Counted from the stretch's first letter, positions 53,781 through 63,539 are shown. The stretch is 64,000 bases of DNA from Bacteroides sp. CAG:770 (GCA_000435075.1 FR890646.1:766-64765); one strand, 5' to 3'. Numbers and translations: made by a program. Notes: generated by a model from the sequence alone, not told the origin.

Positions 53781-54521
53781 CTATTTTCTGCTGTGGAGTC
53801 CGCACTCACGATGGTCCGGGTCCTCCCACCACCAGCGTCCGGCACGGATATCCTCTCCAGGTCTGACGGATCTGGTACAAGGCTGGCAACCGATGCTCGG
53901 GAAGCCCTGCTTGTGCAGTTTGTTGAACGGCACACCATTCTTGGCCACATAATCCTTGACCTGCTGCTCTGTCCAGAGAATCAGAGGATTGAGTTTTATG
54001 ACATTGTCCGCCGTGTCATATTCGACCATCTGCATATTTGCGCGGGTAACGGACTGCTCACGACGGAGACCGCTGATCCATACCTCGACACCCTCAAGGG
54101 CACGTTTCAAAGGCTCGACCTTACGGACATTGCAGCACAAATGGCGGAACTCGACACTGTCATAGAACAGATTGATGCCATGCTCGCGGACCATTTCCTG
54201 AACTTTTCTGAAATCCGGGAAATAGACCTCGATCCTGATTCCGTACTGCATATTGGTGCGGTCAATAAGTTCGTAAGTCTCAGGGAACTGACGTCCTGTA
54301 TCAAGAGTGAAAATACGGGCATCTTTCCTGATTTTGACCATCATGTCGGTCAAGGTCTGGTCCTCATAACTGAGGCTGGACGAAAGGGCCGAACTGGTCG
54401 GAAATTCATTAAGAAAATACTCCAGAGCCTTCTCGGGAGTTCCCTCCATGAATTCAGCATTGAGCCGTGCGGCAAACTGCTTACGCTCCTCTACTGACAT
54501 TGACCTGAAATCAACTGCCAT
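53781..54521 (-). CDS. cysH: APS reductase (4Fe-4S, CysH family)
   Basis: A 246-residue thioredoxin-dependent reductase making sulfite in assimilation. The N-terminal domain has SSSLSYEDQTLTDMM, TLDTGRQFPETY, then the cysteine pairs HLCCNVRK (about residues 129-130) and GCQPCT (about 213-216) that bind a 4Fe-4S cluster; the C-terminal catalytic ECGLH is present. The paired cysteines mark the APS-using type (adenylyl-sulfate reductase, EC 1.8.4.10) rather than the cluster-free PAPS reductase, which fits the absence of a CysC kinase here. Last gene of cysD-cysN-cysH. Confidence 0.93.
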   Translation of the reverse strand: MAVDFRSMSVEERKQFAARLNAEFMEGTPEKALEYFLNEFPTSSALSSSLSYEDQTLTDMMVKIRKDARIFTLDTGRQFPETYELIDRTNMQYGIRIEVYFPDFRKVQEMVREHGINLFYDSVEFRHLCCNVRKVEPLKRALEGVEVWISGLRREQSVTRANMQMVEYDTADNVIKLNPLILWTEQQVKDYVAKNGVPFNKLHKQGFPSIGCQPCTRSVRPGEDIRAGRWWWEDPDHRECGLHSRK

Positions 54522-54533
54522 TGCAAGTTCCTC

Positions 54534-55820
54534 CTAATACTCTTCAGGAACAATCATTCCTGCACCTACAGTATCATTGGTACCCTCTTCGATAAAGATG
54601 AGGCTGCCCATCGTCCTGTTATCCTTGTAGTAATCGAAGATAAGAGGATCCGCTGTCTTGATTCTCACGCGGGCGATATCATTCATTATGAGCTTGTCAG
54701 CGCCGTAAATTTTCTCTCTGGTATTGATATCTATCTTGTACTCAATCTCTTTCACGATACCGAGAGTCTGCTGGGTAGCATGACGGATAACGTATTTCTT
54801 GCCCTGGACAAGCGGAGAATTTCTGAACCAGCATACATTGAGATTGATATCCTGCTCAACTTTAGGCTGGATTCCGCTTTCGGAAACTATCACATCTCCT
54901 CTGCTGATGTCAATGTCATCAGAAAGAGTGATATCCACGGACTCAGGAGTAACTGCCGTCTCAAGTTCCTTCTCTCCGAGATAGATGCCTGTAACGGTAG
55001 AGCTCATCTCAGAAGGATAGACACGAATCTTGTCTCCCTTCTTTACGGTGCCCTCCGCCAGACGGCCTGCATAACCCCTGAAATCAGGGAACTTGTCTGA
55101 AATAGGCCTTACGACATACTGGACAGGGATTCTCATCCTGTCCTCAGCCTCTACAGGGAGCTGGACAGTCTCAAGGAAATCAAGGAGAGCCTTGCCGGTG
55201 TACCAAGGCATGTTCTCTGACTTGTTCACCACATTGTCACCTAATTTCGCTGAAATAGGAATGAAAGTGACGTTTCCGAGCTCAATGGACGAAGCCATCT
55301 CCTTGTAGTCTGCGACAATCTTGTCGAACACTTCCTGAGAGAAGTCCACGAGGTCCATCTTGTTCACGCAAACCACAACCTCCTTGATGGCAAGCAGAGA
55401 AGCGATATATGAATGCCTTACGGTCTGTTCCATGATTCCGTGGCGTGCATCCACAAGAATCACGGCGAGATCAGCCGTTGAAGCACCTGTAACCATGTTT
55501 CTGGTATATTGGATATGTCCCGGAGTATCCGCAATGATAAATTTGCGCTTCGGAGTTGCGAAATATCGGTAAGCGACATCGATAGTGATTCCCTGCTCTC
55601 TCTCGGCACGAAGACCATCAGTCAGGAGTGCGAGATTGACCTCCTCATTTCCACGGCTGCGTGAAGCCTCCTCCACAGCCTCGAGCTGATCCTCGAATAT
55701 GGATTTGGAATCGTAAAGAAGCCTTCCGATCAATGTACTTTTACCATCATCCACACTGCCCGCCGTAGTAAAACGGAGCAGCTGCATATTAAGATATCCT
55801 TTTGTATTCTGAGTTTCCAT
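54534..55820 (-). CDS. cysN: Sulfate adenylyltransferase subunit 1
   Basis: A 428-residue GTPase subunit of ATP sulfurylase, coupling GTP hydrolysis to APS formation. The P-loop AGSVDDGKST, the switch region DTPGHIQYTRNM and NKMD are intact, followed by translation-factor-like beta barrels. It is the stand-alone form, without a fused CysC kinase domain, so PAPS would not be made by this protein. I take the ATG at 55820 over the TTG at 55829. A 114-base gap separates it from cysD, and 12 bases from cysH. Confidence 0.94.
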   Translation of the reverse strand: METQNTKGYLNMQLLRFTTAGSVDDGKSTLIGRLLYDSKSIFEDQLEAVEEASRSRGNEEVNLALLTDGLRAEREQGITIDVAYRYFATPKRKFIIADTPGHIQYTRNMVTGASTADLAVILVDARHGIMEQTVRHSYIASLLAIKEVVVCVNKMDLVDFSQEVFDKIVADYKEMASSIELGNVTFIPISAKLGDNVVNKSENMPWYTGKALLDFLETVQLPVEAEDRMRIPVQYVVRPISDKFPDFRGYAGRLAEGTVKKGDKIRVYPSEMSSTVTGIYLGEKELETAVTPESVDITLSDDIDISRGDVIVSESGIQPKVEQDINLNVCWFRNSPLVQGKKYVIRHATQQTLGIVKEIEYKIDINTREKIYGADKLIMNDIARVRIKTADPLIFDYYKDNRTMGSLIFIEEGTNDTVGAGMIVPEEY

Positions 55821-55934
55821 TTTCTTCAATTTTTGCCGGACTGGACCGGACTGTCATTAATAAGTCGCTCAAGTTCAATAAATTGCAAAACCAGAGCAAA
55901 CGAATCGTCGGGGAACATTCCCTAAAGGCATCCG

Positions 55935-56840
55935 CTAAAAATATCCTGCCTTCTTACGATCTTCCATCGCAGTCTCGGAACGCTTGTCATCAGCACGTCC
56001 GCCACGCTCAGTAACACGGGAAGAAGCGATTTCGTCAATGATATCCTCAATGCTGTGGGCATGGGACAATGTCACACCTGTACAGGTAATGTCACCGATT
56101 GTACGGCAACGAACCTCTTTCTCGACAACCTCTTCCTCAGGTCTGCGGAGAATCACAGGCGGCTCGGCTGCAAGCCACTGGCCGTCACGGAAGAACACCT
56201 TCCTCTTATGTGTATAATACAGTGAAGGAAGTTCTATTCCCTCCTGATAGATGTACTGCCATACGTCCATCTCAGTCCAGTTGCTGATAGGGAAAACACG
56301 GAAATGTTCACCAGGGTTCTTCATGCCGTTGTAGATATTCCACAACTCAGGACGCTGGTTCTTGGGATTCCACTGGCCGAACTCATCACGATGAGAGAAA
56401 ATACGCTCCTTCGCACGGGCCTTCTCCTCATCACGCCTTGCACCGCCGCAGGCAGCATCGAACTTGTATTTTGCCAATGTATCGAGAAGAGTTACGGTCT
56501 GCAGCTTGTTTCGGCTGGCATTGAAGCCGGTCTCCTCCTTCACCTTGCCCTCATCGATGGAATCCTGGACATAGCCGACAATCAAGTCTGCACCGAGCTT
56601 CTTGACAAGTTCATCCCTATATGTCAATGTCTCCGGAAAGTTGTGACCCGTGTCAATGTGGACCAGCGGGAACGGAATCTTTGCCGGATAAAAAGCCTTA
56701 TATGCGAGATAAGTAAGTACAATAGAGTCCTTTCCGCCGGAGAAAAGGATACAAGGACGCTCGAACTGGGCAGCTACCTCTCTGAGGATGTAAATCGACT
56801 CTGCCTCGAGTTCCTTAAGATGCGTAATGTGATCGCTCAT
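55935..56840 (-). CDS. cysD: Sulfate adenylyltransferase subunit 2
   Basis: A 301-residue catalytic subunit of ATP sulfurylase. The PP-loop SGGKDSIVL near residue 37, HIDTGHNFPET, and GGARRDEEKARAKERIFS are all present, and the long HKRKVFFRDGQW with RCRTIGDITCTG closes the fold. I chose the ATG at 56840, which matches the 302-residue E. coli protein, over the TTG at 56870. First gene of the sulfate-assimilation run, with a structured leader upstream. Confidence 0.95.
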   Translation of the reverse strand: MSDHITHLKELEAESIYILREVAAQFERPCILFSGGKDSIVLTYLAYKAFYPAKIPFPLVHIDTGHNFPETLTYRDELVKKLGADLIVGYVQDSIDEGKVKEETGFNASRNKLQTVTLLDTLAKYKFDAACGGARRDEEKARAKERIFSHRDEFGQWNPKNQRPELWNIYNGMKNPGEHFRVFPISNWTEMDVWQYIYQEGIELPSLYYTHKRKVFFRDGQWLAAEPPVILRRPEEEVVEKEVRCRTIGDITCTGVTLSHAHSIEDIIDEIASSRVTERGGRADDKRSETAMEDRKKAGYF

Positions 56841-56871
56841 TTCTATATATTCAATTTTACTATTTTTCAAT

Positions 56872-56929
56872 GATTCAAGTTTCGCAAGTTGTCAAACTTG
56901 CTGAACGTTAGTGCGAAATTTGAGTTAAT
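56872..56929. repeat. Palindromic element, expanded copy 3
   Basis: On the plus strand it begins GATTCAAGTTTCGCA and ends TGCGAAATTTGAG. The outer arms match copies 1 and 2, but a further 25 bases or so sit in the centre, themselves forming GCAAGTT/AACTTGC (56884-56901). The outer stem (TTTCGCA/TGCGAAA) and the inner one share bases, so they cannot form together. It lies in the cysD leader. Confidence 0.5.
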
Positions 56930-56940
56930 GATATATTCTA

Positions 56941-56948
56941 CAAAGTTA
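56941..56948 (-). promoter_or_regulatory. Minus-7 element for cysD run
   Basis: TAACTTTG on the minus strand, 100 bases before the cysD start. The resulting leader contains the structured element at 56872-56929. Confidence 0.45.
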
Positions 56949-56978
56949 GTGAAAAAACTTGTCTTTTCCGACAGGGCC

Positions 56979-57755
56979 CTAACTGAACACTCCGTCAAGA
57001 TACTTTCTGGTAAGGTCCTCCTTAGGATTTCCGAAGACTTCCTTCGCGTCACCGGTTTCGATGACTTCACCGAGATACAGGAACACCGCATAATCGGCGA
57101 TTCGCAATGCCTGCCTCAAGGTATGTGTCACCATTATGATAGAATACTTCTCCTTGAGTTTCACAAAGAGATTCTCGACAGTCTTGCTGGAAACAGGGTC
57201 CAGAGCACTGGTTGCCTCATCAGCCAGAATAAAATCAGGCTCCACCGCAAGACTCCTCGCAAGGCAGAGACGCTGCTGCTGGCCAATCGAGAGACGGGTA
57301 GCGGAACTCTGCAGCCTGTCCTTGACCTCATCCCACAAACCGACCTCAGTCAGATACTTCTCCACAACCTCAGCCAACTCCTTTTTCTTCGGATGCATGC
57401 CATGGATACGGCAGCCATAGGCGACATTGTCGAAAATAGACATCGGAAGCGGACACGGACGCTGCGGAACCAGTCCGATACGCCTGCGGAGTTCGATGAG
57501 ATCCGAATACTTGGCACCTATTATATTCTGGTCACCGATCATGATCTGTCCGTCAATCTTCACCCCGTCAACATTATCTATCAGCCTGTTGAGAGATTTC
57601 AGCAATGTACTCTTTCCACAGCCTGACGGGCCGACGATACATGTAATCTTGTTCTCCGGGAACACCAGATTGATGTCCTTGAGAATCGGCCTTCCTTCAA
57701 TAGACAGATTAAGGTTCCTGACCGTAAGCGGGTCTTTTTTGGTATTCTTGTCCAT
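56979..57755 (-). CDS. pstB: Phosphate ABC transporter ATPase
   Basis: A 258-residue ABC ATPase driving phosphate import. Walker A GPSGCGKSTLLKSLNR near residue 38, the PstB-type GQIMIGDQNI, the signature LSIGQQQRLCLARSLA, Walker B FILADEATSALDP and the H-loop MVTHTLRQALR are present. It follows pstA by three bases. phoU, often last in such operons, is not found here; the next gene is cysD. Confidence 0.94.
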   Translation of the reverse strand: MDKNTKKDPLTVRNLNLSIEGRPILKDINLVFPENKITCIVGPSGCGKSTLLKSLNRLIDNVDGVKIDGQIMIGDQNIIGAKYSDLIELRRRIGLVPQRPCPLPMSIFDNVAYGCRIHGMHPKKKELAEVVEKYLTEVGLWDEVKDRLQSSATRLSIGQQQRLCLARSLAVEPDFILADEATSALDPVSSKTVENLFVKLKEKYSIIMVTHTLRQALRIADYAVFLYLGEVIETGDAKEVFGNPKEDLTRKYLDGVFS

Positions 57756-57758
57756 ATT

Positions 57759-58604
57759 CTAGAGATTGTTCTTAGTGAAATGATTTGTTATCCAACGTCC
57801 TCCGAGACTGAGTATCAGCACGATGACCGTAAGCACCAGAGCGGCGGCATAAGCCCTGCCCGGGAACGGGTCAGGCATGGTAACCCAGTTGAAGATGGCC
57901 AGAGGCAATGTCGCAGTCGGCGAAGACAGAGAAGTAGCCATGGAATCCGAGAATCCTGCCGTGAACATGACGGCCGCAGCATCTCCGATAGCCTTTCCCA
58001 CTGCCAGCAGCGTAGCCGTAGCCATACCGGGAAGCACCTGACGCACAACGACTTTCAATGTTTCCCACTTGGTCGCACCCAATGAATAGGCTGCATCTAT
58101 CATATCGTCAGGGACAGACTTCGAAATCTCGTCTCCGTTTCTGATGAACATCGGTATTATAAGGAGGGTACTGACAATGATACCGCCGAGAACCGAGGCC
58201 CTCATGCCGACCATGACCATAATCATGAATGCAAACGCACCATAGACAATCGACGGGATTCCGTAGAGCACATCATACGCCAGTCTTGCGACATAAGACA
58301 GCCAGTTCGAACGCCTCCTGTAAAGATTCATATAGAAAACTACCGGAATACTCACCACCATTGCTATCAATGTCGCCGGAGCCACCACGATGACGGAGCC
58401 CCAGATGGCATTGATAAAACCTCCGTCATCAGTCGTATTCCAGTTCCGGCCCGGCACCTTGGTCACCATATCCCATGAAAGAGAACCGAAGCCTTTTACG
58501 AAAATAGTGCAGATAATGGATGCCACCACCAGGATAACAAGCGAAACCGACACCCACATAAGCGCCTTGACTACCTTCTCTTCTATAAACTTGCTGTTCT
58601 TCAT
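57759..58604 (-). CDS. pstA: Phosphate ABC permease PstA
   Basis: A 281-residue inner-membrane permease with six hydrophobic segments. The EAA loop reads YSLGATKWETLKVVVRQVLPG, where the ATPase docks. PSIVYGAFAF and the late GRAYAAALVLTVIVLIL are typical of PstA. It is joined to the PstS-PstC gene (two-base gap) and pstB (three-base gap) in one transcription unit. Confidence 0.93.
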   Translation of the reverse strand: MKNSKFIEEKVVKALMWVSVSLVILVVASIICTIFVKGFGSLSWDMVTKVPGRNWNTTDDGGFINAIWGSVIVVAPATLIAMVVSIPVVFYMNLYRRRSNWLSYVARLAYDVLYGIPSIVYGAFAFMIMVMVGMRASVLGGIIVSTLLIIPMFIRNGDEISKSVPDDMIDAAYSLGATKWETLKVVVRQVLPGMATATLLAVGKAIGDAAAVMFTAGFSDSMATSLSSPTATLPLAIFNWVTMPDPFPGRAYAAALVLTVIVLILSLGGRWITNHFTKNNL

Positions 58605-58606
58605 AA

Positions 58607-60526
58607 CTAATCCTGTTTCTGTACCCTATAAAGAATAATTCTCGATAAGATATTGAAAATCACAACAATAACGAGCAGCAGCAGAGCCGCAAACATAATC
58701 GCCGACTCGTAAAGAGGCACCGATGCCATCTCTCCGTAATTGTTGCCTATCAATGCCGGAAGAGTATAGAAACCCTTGAAAATCGAAGATGGGATTGCAG
58801 GAATACTTCCGCAGACCATCATGACCGCAATCGTCTCGCCCATCGCTTTGGACAATGCCAATACGACGGCGGCGAAGATTCCTGACATTGACTTTCTCAA
58901 CACCACCCTTCTGGTGGTCTGCCACTGAGTGGCACCCAATGACATTGACGCATCCCTCAAATCCTGCGGCACAGACGAGAAAATCTCCACGAACAGACTC
59001 ACCATAATCGGTAGAACCATCACGCACAGCACAAGAGATGCAGTGAGGATCGAATAGCCGGTCACAGGTATCAGCAGCAGAATTCCCCAGACACCATAAA
59101 TAACCGACGGAAGAGCCGCAAGAATGTCGAGTGCAGGAAGAACAAACTTTCGCACGATCTTCTTCGAGTATTCTGTCAATGATATTGCAGTGAGAAGGGA
59201 AAGCGGCAGTGAGATGCAAATTGCAATGAACGTGACGGCCAATGTTCCCGAAATGAACGGAAGGAAACCGAATTTCTTCTGTGACGGCTTCCAGACGGAT
59301 GACGTCACAAGATCCCAGAAAGAATTCTCCTGAAGAATCGGCATCGACTTGATATAGAGGCCGACAATCATCGCCAGTAGAAGGAGGACAGAAGAAACCG
59401 TCAGTATGAACATAAATGCCGATGACAGGTTCTGCTTATATATTCTCCTTTTGTTCAATGACTTCTGGAACAATGACCCGCTCAGAAGAAGGAGAATTCC
59501 GAACAGACATGCCATGAAAATATAAACGGCATTGTCAGTATTGTTCACCTTCAGGTCAGCTGCCTTCCTCGCAGTCTTGAGAGTCTTTGCATTCTCACTC
59601 AGCTGTTTCCCGGAAATCTGGACATAGCCGGCAGGCTCATTGAAACGCTGACCATCCTTCAGGATATACTTGAGGAAGCCAAGCGATGCTGAGTCCTTGG
59701 GAGCACCCTTCGTCACGAAATACAGGTCACGGGCCGGCGGAGTCGAAAATAAATCCTCTTCGATAGCATGAACCAGTTTCTCCTTCGTATCATAACATGC
59801 TTCCAGTTCGCTGATCTGGCCATCCATATCAGAGTCTATCGGGAAAGCCGCAAGTCTTTCCTGTGGTCTATGTGTCTGAGGATCATAGGCATAAGCGAGA
59901 TTATTGAAGCCCATGCCCCACTTGTCTTTCTGCACAGCCTGCGCAATTCCAGGATCACCGAAAACAGCAGTACCCTTCAGGTCCTCCTGCTTGGCATCGA
60001 ACCAGGACGCGAAAGTCTGAGCGGCGCCACATGCATCAGAACGGGTATAGACATTGATTTTACGCTTTTCCTTAGTTCCGAGAAGCTGTCCCCAAGTGGT
60101 AATTTCTCCGGTAACCCATATTTTCCTGGCCTCATCAGCCTTGATTCCCCTCTTCAGAAGTTCTTGAATATAAGGATTTTCCGAATTGATTACAGGTATA
60201 ACGGCATCACGGCCTACAACAAAAGCCACCGCTCCTGCATCAACTTCTTCTTTATGAAGTTCCCTAGACAACATGGCATAATCCACCATGCCGTTAAGCA
60301 CATCGGTCATTCCCTTTCCTGCACCACCTGCAGACACATCAATCTTAACCTCCGGATACCTGACCTGAAAGTCATTGGACCACTGCACAGCGAGTGGATA
60401 GAGAGCAAATGCGCCTGACACTGAAACCTGTCCCTCCAGCTTCTGCTTTCTTCCTGAACCACAGCCGGTTATCATAAGAACCACCATACTCAGGACGACG
60501 GACACGGCAAGCAACGATTTGTTCAT
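58607..60526 (-). CDS. pstC: PstS-PstC fusion, phosphate transporter
   Basis: A 639-residue polypeptide with two normally separate parts. Residues 1-300 form a phosphate-binding PstS-like domain: a lipoprotein signal ending MVVLMITGC, then VSGAFALYPLAVQWSNDF, DVSAGGAGKGMTDVLNG and YTRSDACGAAQTFASWF. Then come a first helix, a linker, and a PstC permease (about 360-639) with PSVIYGVWGILLL and the EAA loop MSLGATQWQTTRRVVLRKSMSG. Topology requires the receptor outside, which the added N-terminal lipid anchor and the helix near 340 allow. The frame is continuous, so it is not a missed stop. I chose the ATG at 60526 over the GTG at 60562. Confidence 0.88.
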   Translation of the reverse strand: MNKSLLAVSVVLSMVVLMITGCGSGRKQKLEGQVSVSGAFALYPLAVQWSNDFQVRYPEVKIDVSAGGAGKGMTDVLNGMVDYAMLSRELHKEEVDAGAVAFVVGRDAVIPVINSENPYIQELLKRGIKADEARKIWVTGEITTWGQLLGTKEKRKINVYTRSDACGAAQTFASWFDAKQEDLKGTAVFGDPGIAQAVQKDKWGMGFNNLAYAYDPQTHRPQERLAAFPIDSDMDGQISELEACYDTKEKLVHAIEEDLFSTPPARDLYFVTKGAPKDSASLGFLKYILKDGQRFNEPAGYVQISGKQLSENAKTLKTARKAADLKVNNTDNAVYIFMACLFGILLLLSGSLFQKSLNKRRIYKQNLSSAFMFILTVSSVLLLLAMIVGLYIKSMPILQENSFWDLVTSSVWKPSQKKFGFLPFISGTLAVTFIAICISLPLSLLTAISLTEYSKKIVRKFVLPALDILAALPSVIYGVWGILLLIPVTGYSILTASLVLCVMVLPIMVSLFVEIFSSVPQDLRDASMSLGATQWQTTRRVVLRKSMSGIFAAVVLALSKAMGETIAVMMVCGSIPAIPSSIFKGFYTLPALIGNNYGEMASVPLYESAIMFAALLLLVIVVIFNILSRIILYRVQKQD

Positions 60527-60625
60527 TAAAGTCTTGTTTTTATACACGTCATCCGCTGCCACAACCCCTCACAATCACCCCGCAAGCCATCGCCCCAGCC
60601 TCAAATAACGGGCAGCATAATTACA

Positions 60626-60656
60626 CAAAGATAGAAAAGACATCTTAATTTTCAAA
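60626..60656 (-). promoter_or_regulatory. Consensus promoter for pst operon
   Basis: On the minus strand TTTG (60656-60653), exactly 19 bases, then TATCTTTG (60633-60626). The leader to the ATG at 60526 is about 95 bases. I do not see a clear PhoB-like direct repeat. Confidence 0.65.
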
Positions 60657-60666
60657 AGACGGAAAC

Positions 60667-63516
60667 CTATTTCGCCTCTGTGCATTGATTTACAAGATAC
60701 ACAATCGATCTGTACGGAATTCCGGAATTCGTCTGCAGGCCAATCTCGCATGTGCGACTGTTTGAATATCCGGTCTTAATGCCGTGCTCCTCTATCTGCG
60801 GCCTGAGTTTCCTCAATCCGTATGCATTGAGTTCAGGATTTGTCATTCCCTTGTCACCCGCAAATCCGCAGCAGCCGACACCCTCCGGAACCAGCACCTC
60901 ACTGGCGCAAAGGCTGGCCAAATCATAGAACATCTTGTCGATTTTCATCAGACGAGTCGAACATGTCAGATGAATGGAAACCGGCTCATTGACCTTGACA
61001 AAATTCAGCCTGTCTTTCAGGAAAAGCCATATAAACTCCACAGAATCATAGACTTTCACTCTTGTCATTTTCGTTTTCAAGCGGTGCACACACGGACTCT
61101 GATCGCATACAACCGGATATTTTCCTCCTTCAGAAGCCTCATAAAGAGCATCTTCCAGTTCTCTTGTCTTTCTGTCGGCAATATCACCCATACCCTTGCT
61201 CTCCCAAATCGTACCACAACAAAGCGACTCCCTGCCTGCCGGGAAAACCACCTCATAGCCGGCTTTCTGCATCAATGCCACCATCTCTTCGGCCAGAGGC
61301 CTCATGCCTTTTGAGGCTCTGTCAATGCCCATCGTCTGGTTTATGCAGCTCGGGAAATACACGACCTTCAGACTGGCATTGACCTTATCCCCTATTCCGG
61401 AAGGCATCTTGTAGGCTTTCGGCAGGGACTCTGTCCACAGCGGCAGACCTCCTTTATGGAGAACACCGGCGACAGCCTCCATTGCCGGCCGTCCAAGCAC
61501 GGTTCTTCCGAACGAAGCCAAATCCAGAACGCCTCGCAGCATTGACTTTACCCCTGAGAGGTGTTCCGCAGCGAACTCGCCGACATTTCTGGTCACCGGA
61601 CCGGCATTTCCGCGGCGGATCTCGTGGGTGATGTCCGCGACGCTGATTCCCATTGGGCAAGATGTCTGGCAGAGTCCGTCTCCGGCGCAGGTGTCGTCTC
61701 CATAGTATTTGTATTCTTTCAGGAGCGTTTCCAGAAGTTCAGGGTTCTCGCCTGTAGAACGAAGCCTGGCAATCTCTCGCTGCACAGCAATCCTGGTCCT
61801 GGATGAAAGAGTAAACCCGCACGACATGCAGTTGACTTCACAAAAGCCACACTCTATACACTTATTGGCTCTGGTATAAGCAGTTACAGCACCATCCGGA
61901 GCATCTGCAAACGGAGCTATCACAGGAATCTGCTTGAGATTCTTGTAGCAACACTGCGGATCATCATTGAAAATGACACCGGGATTCAGGATATTCTGAG
62001 GGTCGAAAAGCCGCTTCACGCGTTTCATGTACGAATAAGCTTTTTCGCCCCACTCAGCCTTCACGAACGGAGCCATATTGCGTCCGGTTCCATGCTCCGC
62101 CTTGAGGGAGCCATCGTATTTGTCAACGACTATTTTCACGATGTCCCTGAGCATTTCACCGTATCTCTCGACTTCTTTATCGGAGTCAAACAATTGGTTT
62201 ATAATAAAATGCACATTTCCCTCAAGGACATGGCCATAGATGCAGGAGTCATCGTAATGATATTTGTCCAGAAGTCCGGACACCTCGTCAATCGCATCCG
62301 GAAGGTCTTCAATATGGAAGGCTATATCTTCGATGATGCATGTCGTCCCCTGCTGCCTCATGCTGCCCACCGTAGGAAAAATGCCGGACCGGATTCCCCA
62401 AAGCCGCGCACATTCCGCCGGGTCTGACGTAAACTCGAAAGGATAGGCCGTTTCGTATCCTGCCAATGCCTTTTTGACTTCGTCTATCTGCCTGGCCAGT
62501 CCCGCATCGTCGAAGTCTTCGACTTTTATCAGCAATGAGGCTTTCCCGAAGCCACGCTCGTCTCTGACCGAAGCCAACGATCTTGAATCCAAGAGCTCCG
62601 CGGCAGAAACATTGATCTTTTTCAATGCAACCGCTACCCTGTTGGCCTCGCGCATTGTATGGAAATAAACCATCGCGCTGGCGCTTTTCGGGGCAAGCGG
62701 CAAAGTGTCCATGGTCACCTGACTCAGGAAGGCCAATGTTCCTTCCGAACCGGCCATAAGATGAGCAATGATTTCAAATGGGTCCTGATATGCCACGAAT
62801 GGTCTGATATTCAGACCTGTAACATTCTTTATGGAATATTTGTAAATGATTCTGTTCCTGAGTTCCTCGTCAGCATTGACCTCATCCCTTATCTTCTCGA
62901 TTTCACTTATGAAATCGGCATGGGTGGATGCGAAAGCCTTACGGCTCTGCTCGTCGGCGGTGTCAAGAATTGTTCCGTCAGCAAAGACGATGCGGACTGA
63001 TGTAAGCAACTTGTCGCTGTTGGCAACTGTCCCGCAACTCATTCCTGAGGCATTGTTCATCAGGATTCCGCCGACCATGCAACTTTTCACAGAAGCAGGG
63101 TCGGGACCGAACTTGCGCCCGTAAGGTCTCAATATGGCATTGACCTTATCCCCGATTATTCCGGGCTGCAGGGTTATGGATTTGCCATCGGCATTGACAT
63201 TGAAGTTTTCCCAATGTTTGCCGGCGACGACGATGATGGAGTCGCTGATGGATTGTCCCGACAGGCTGGTGCCGGCGGCGCGGAAGGTCACGGGAAGGTT
63301 CAGTCTGGAAGCGGTTCTCATTATATGCGAAATCTCCTGCTCGTTGTCGGACCTCACCACGACTTTTGGTGTCAGTCTGTAGAAGCCGGCGTCGGTTCCC
63401 CACGCATATCGTCTGAGTGAGTCCGTATAGATCCGGTCTGCCGGTATTGTCTCTGATATTTCTTTTACGAAGGCCTGATAGTTTCCTTTCAAGTCCCGGT
63501 CCTGTGCATGTGTCAT
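60667..63516 (-). CDS. FAD/4Fe-4S D-lactate dehydrogenase-like
   Basis: A 949-residue oxidoreductase joining three parts. First, an FAD-binding PCMH domain (about residues 45-220: VTFRAAGTSLSGQSISDSIIV, PDPASVKSCMVGGILMNNASG) with its FAD-oxidase C domain (to about 530). Second, two 4Fe-4S motifs (CIECGFCEVNCMSCG and CAGDGLCQTSCPMG, about 570-640). Third, a cysteine-rich CCG domain (CCGTIW, GCCGFAG). The plan matches GlcD/Dld-type quinone-linked D-lactate or 2-hydroxyacid dehydrogenases; the substrate is not readable. The frame runs up to 63690, but a promoter element at 63547-63540 shows the ATG at 63516 is the start. Confidence 0.86.
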   Translation of the reverse strand: MTHAQDRDLKGNYQAFVKEISETIPADRIYTDSLRRYAWGTDAGFYRLTPKVVVRSDNEQEISHIMRTASRLNLPVTFRAAGTSLSGQSISDSIIVVAGKHWENFNVNADGKSITLQPGIIGDKVNAILRPYGRKFGPDPASVKSCMVGGILMNNASGMSCGTVANSDKLLTSVRIVFADGTILDTADEQSRKAFASTHADFISEIEKIRDEVNADEELRNRIIYKYSIKNVTGLNIRPFVAYQDPFEIIAHLMAGSEGTLAFLSQVTMDTLPLAPKSASAMVYFHTMREANRVAVALKKINVSAAELLDSRSLASVRDERGFGKASLLIKVEDFDDAGLARQIDEVKKALAGYETAYPFEFTSDPAECARLWGIRSGIFPTVGSMRQQGTTCIIEDIAFHIEDLPDAIDEVSGLLDKYHYDDSCIYGHVLEGNVHFIINQLFDSDKEVERYGEMLRDIVKIVVDKYDGSLKAEHGTGRNMAPFVKAEWGEKAYSYMKRVKRLFDPQNILNPGVIFNDDPQCCYKNLKQIPVIAPFADAPDGAVTAYTRANKCIECGFCEVNCMSCGFTLSSRTRIAVQREIARLRSTGENPELLETLLKEYKYYGDDTCAGDGLCQTSCPMGISVADITHEIRRGNAGPVTRNVGEFAAEHLSGVKSMLRGVLDLASFGRTVLGRPAMEAVAGVLHKGGLPLWTESLPKAYKMPSGIGDKVNASLKVVYFPSCINQTMGIDRASKGMRPLAEEMVALMQKAGYEVVFPAGRESLCCGTIWESKGMGDIADRKTRELEDALYEASEGGKYPVVCDQSPCVHRLKTKMTRVKVYDSVEFIWLFLKDRLNFVKVNEPVSIHLTCSTRLMKIDKMFYDLASLCASEVLVPEGVGCCGFAGDKGMTNPELNAYGLRKLRPQIEEHGIKTGYSNSRTCEIGLQTNSGIPYRSIVYLVNQCTEAK

Positions 63517-63539
63517 TATGCTGTAAGATTTGGTCGCGA

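Noticed and set aside
53781..57755. cys and pst genes as one long operon
   Set aside because: A 138-base gap with its own promoter-like element and structured leader separates pstB from cysD, so two units are more likely.
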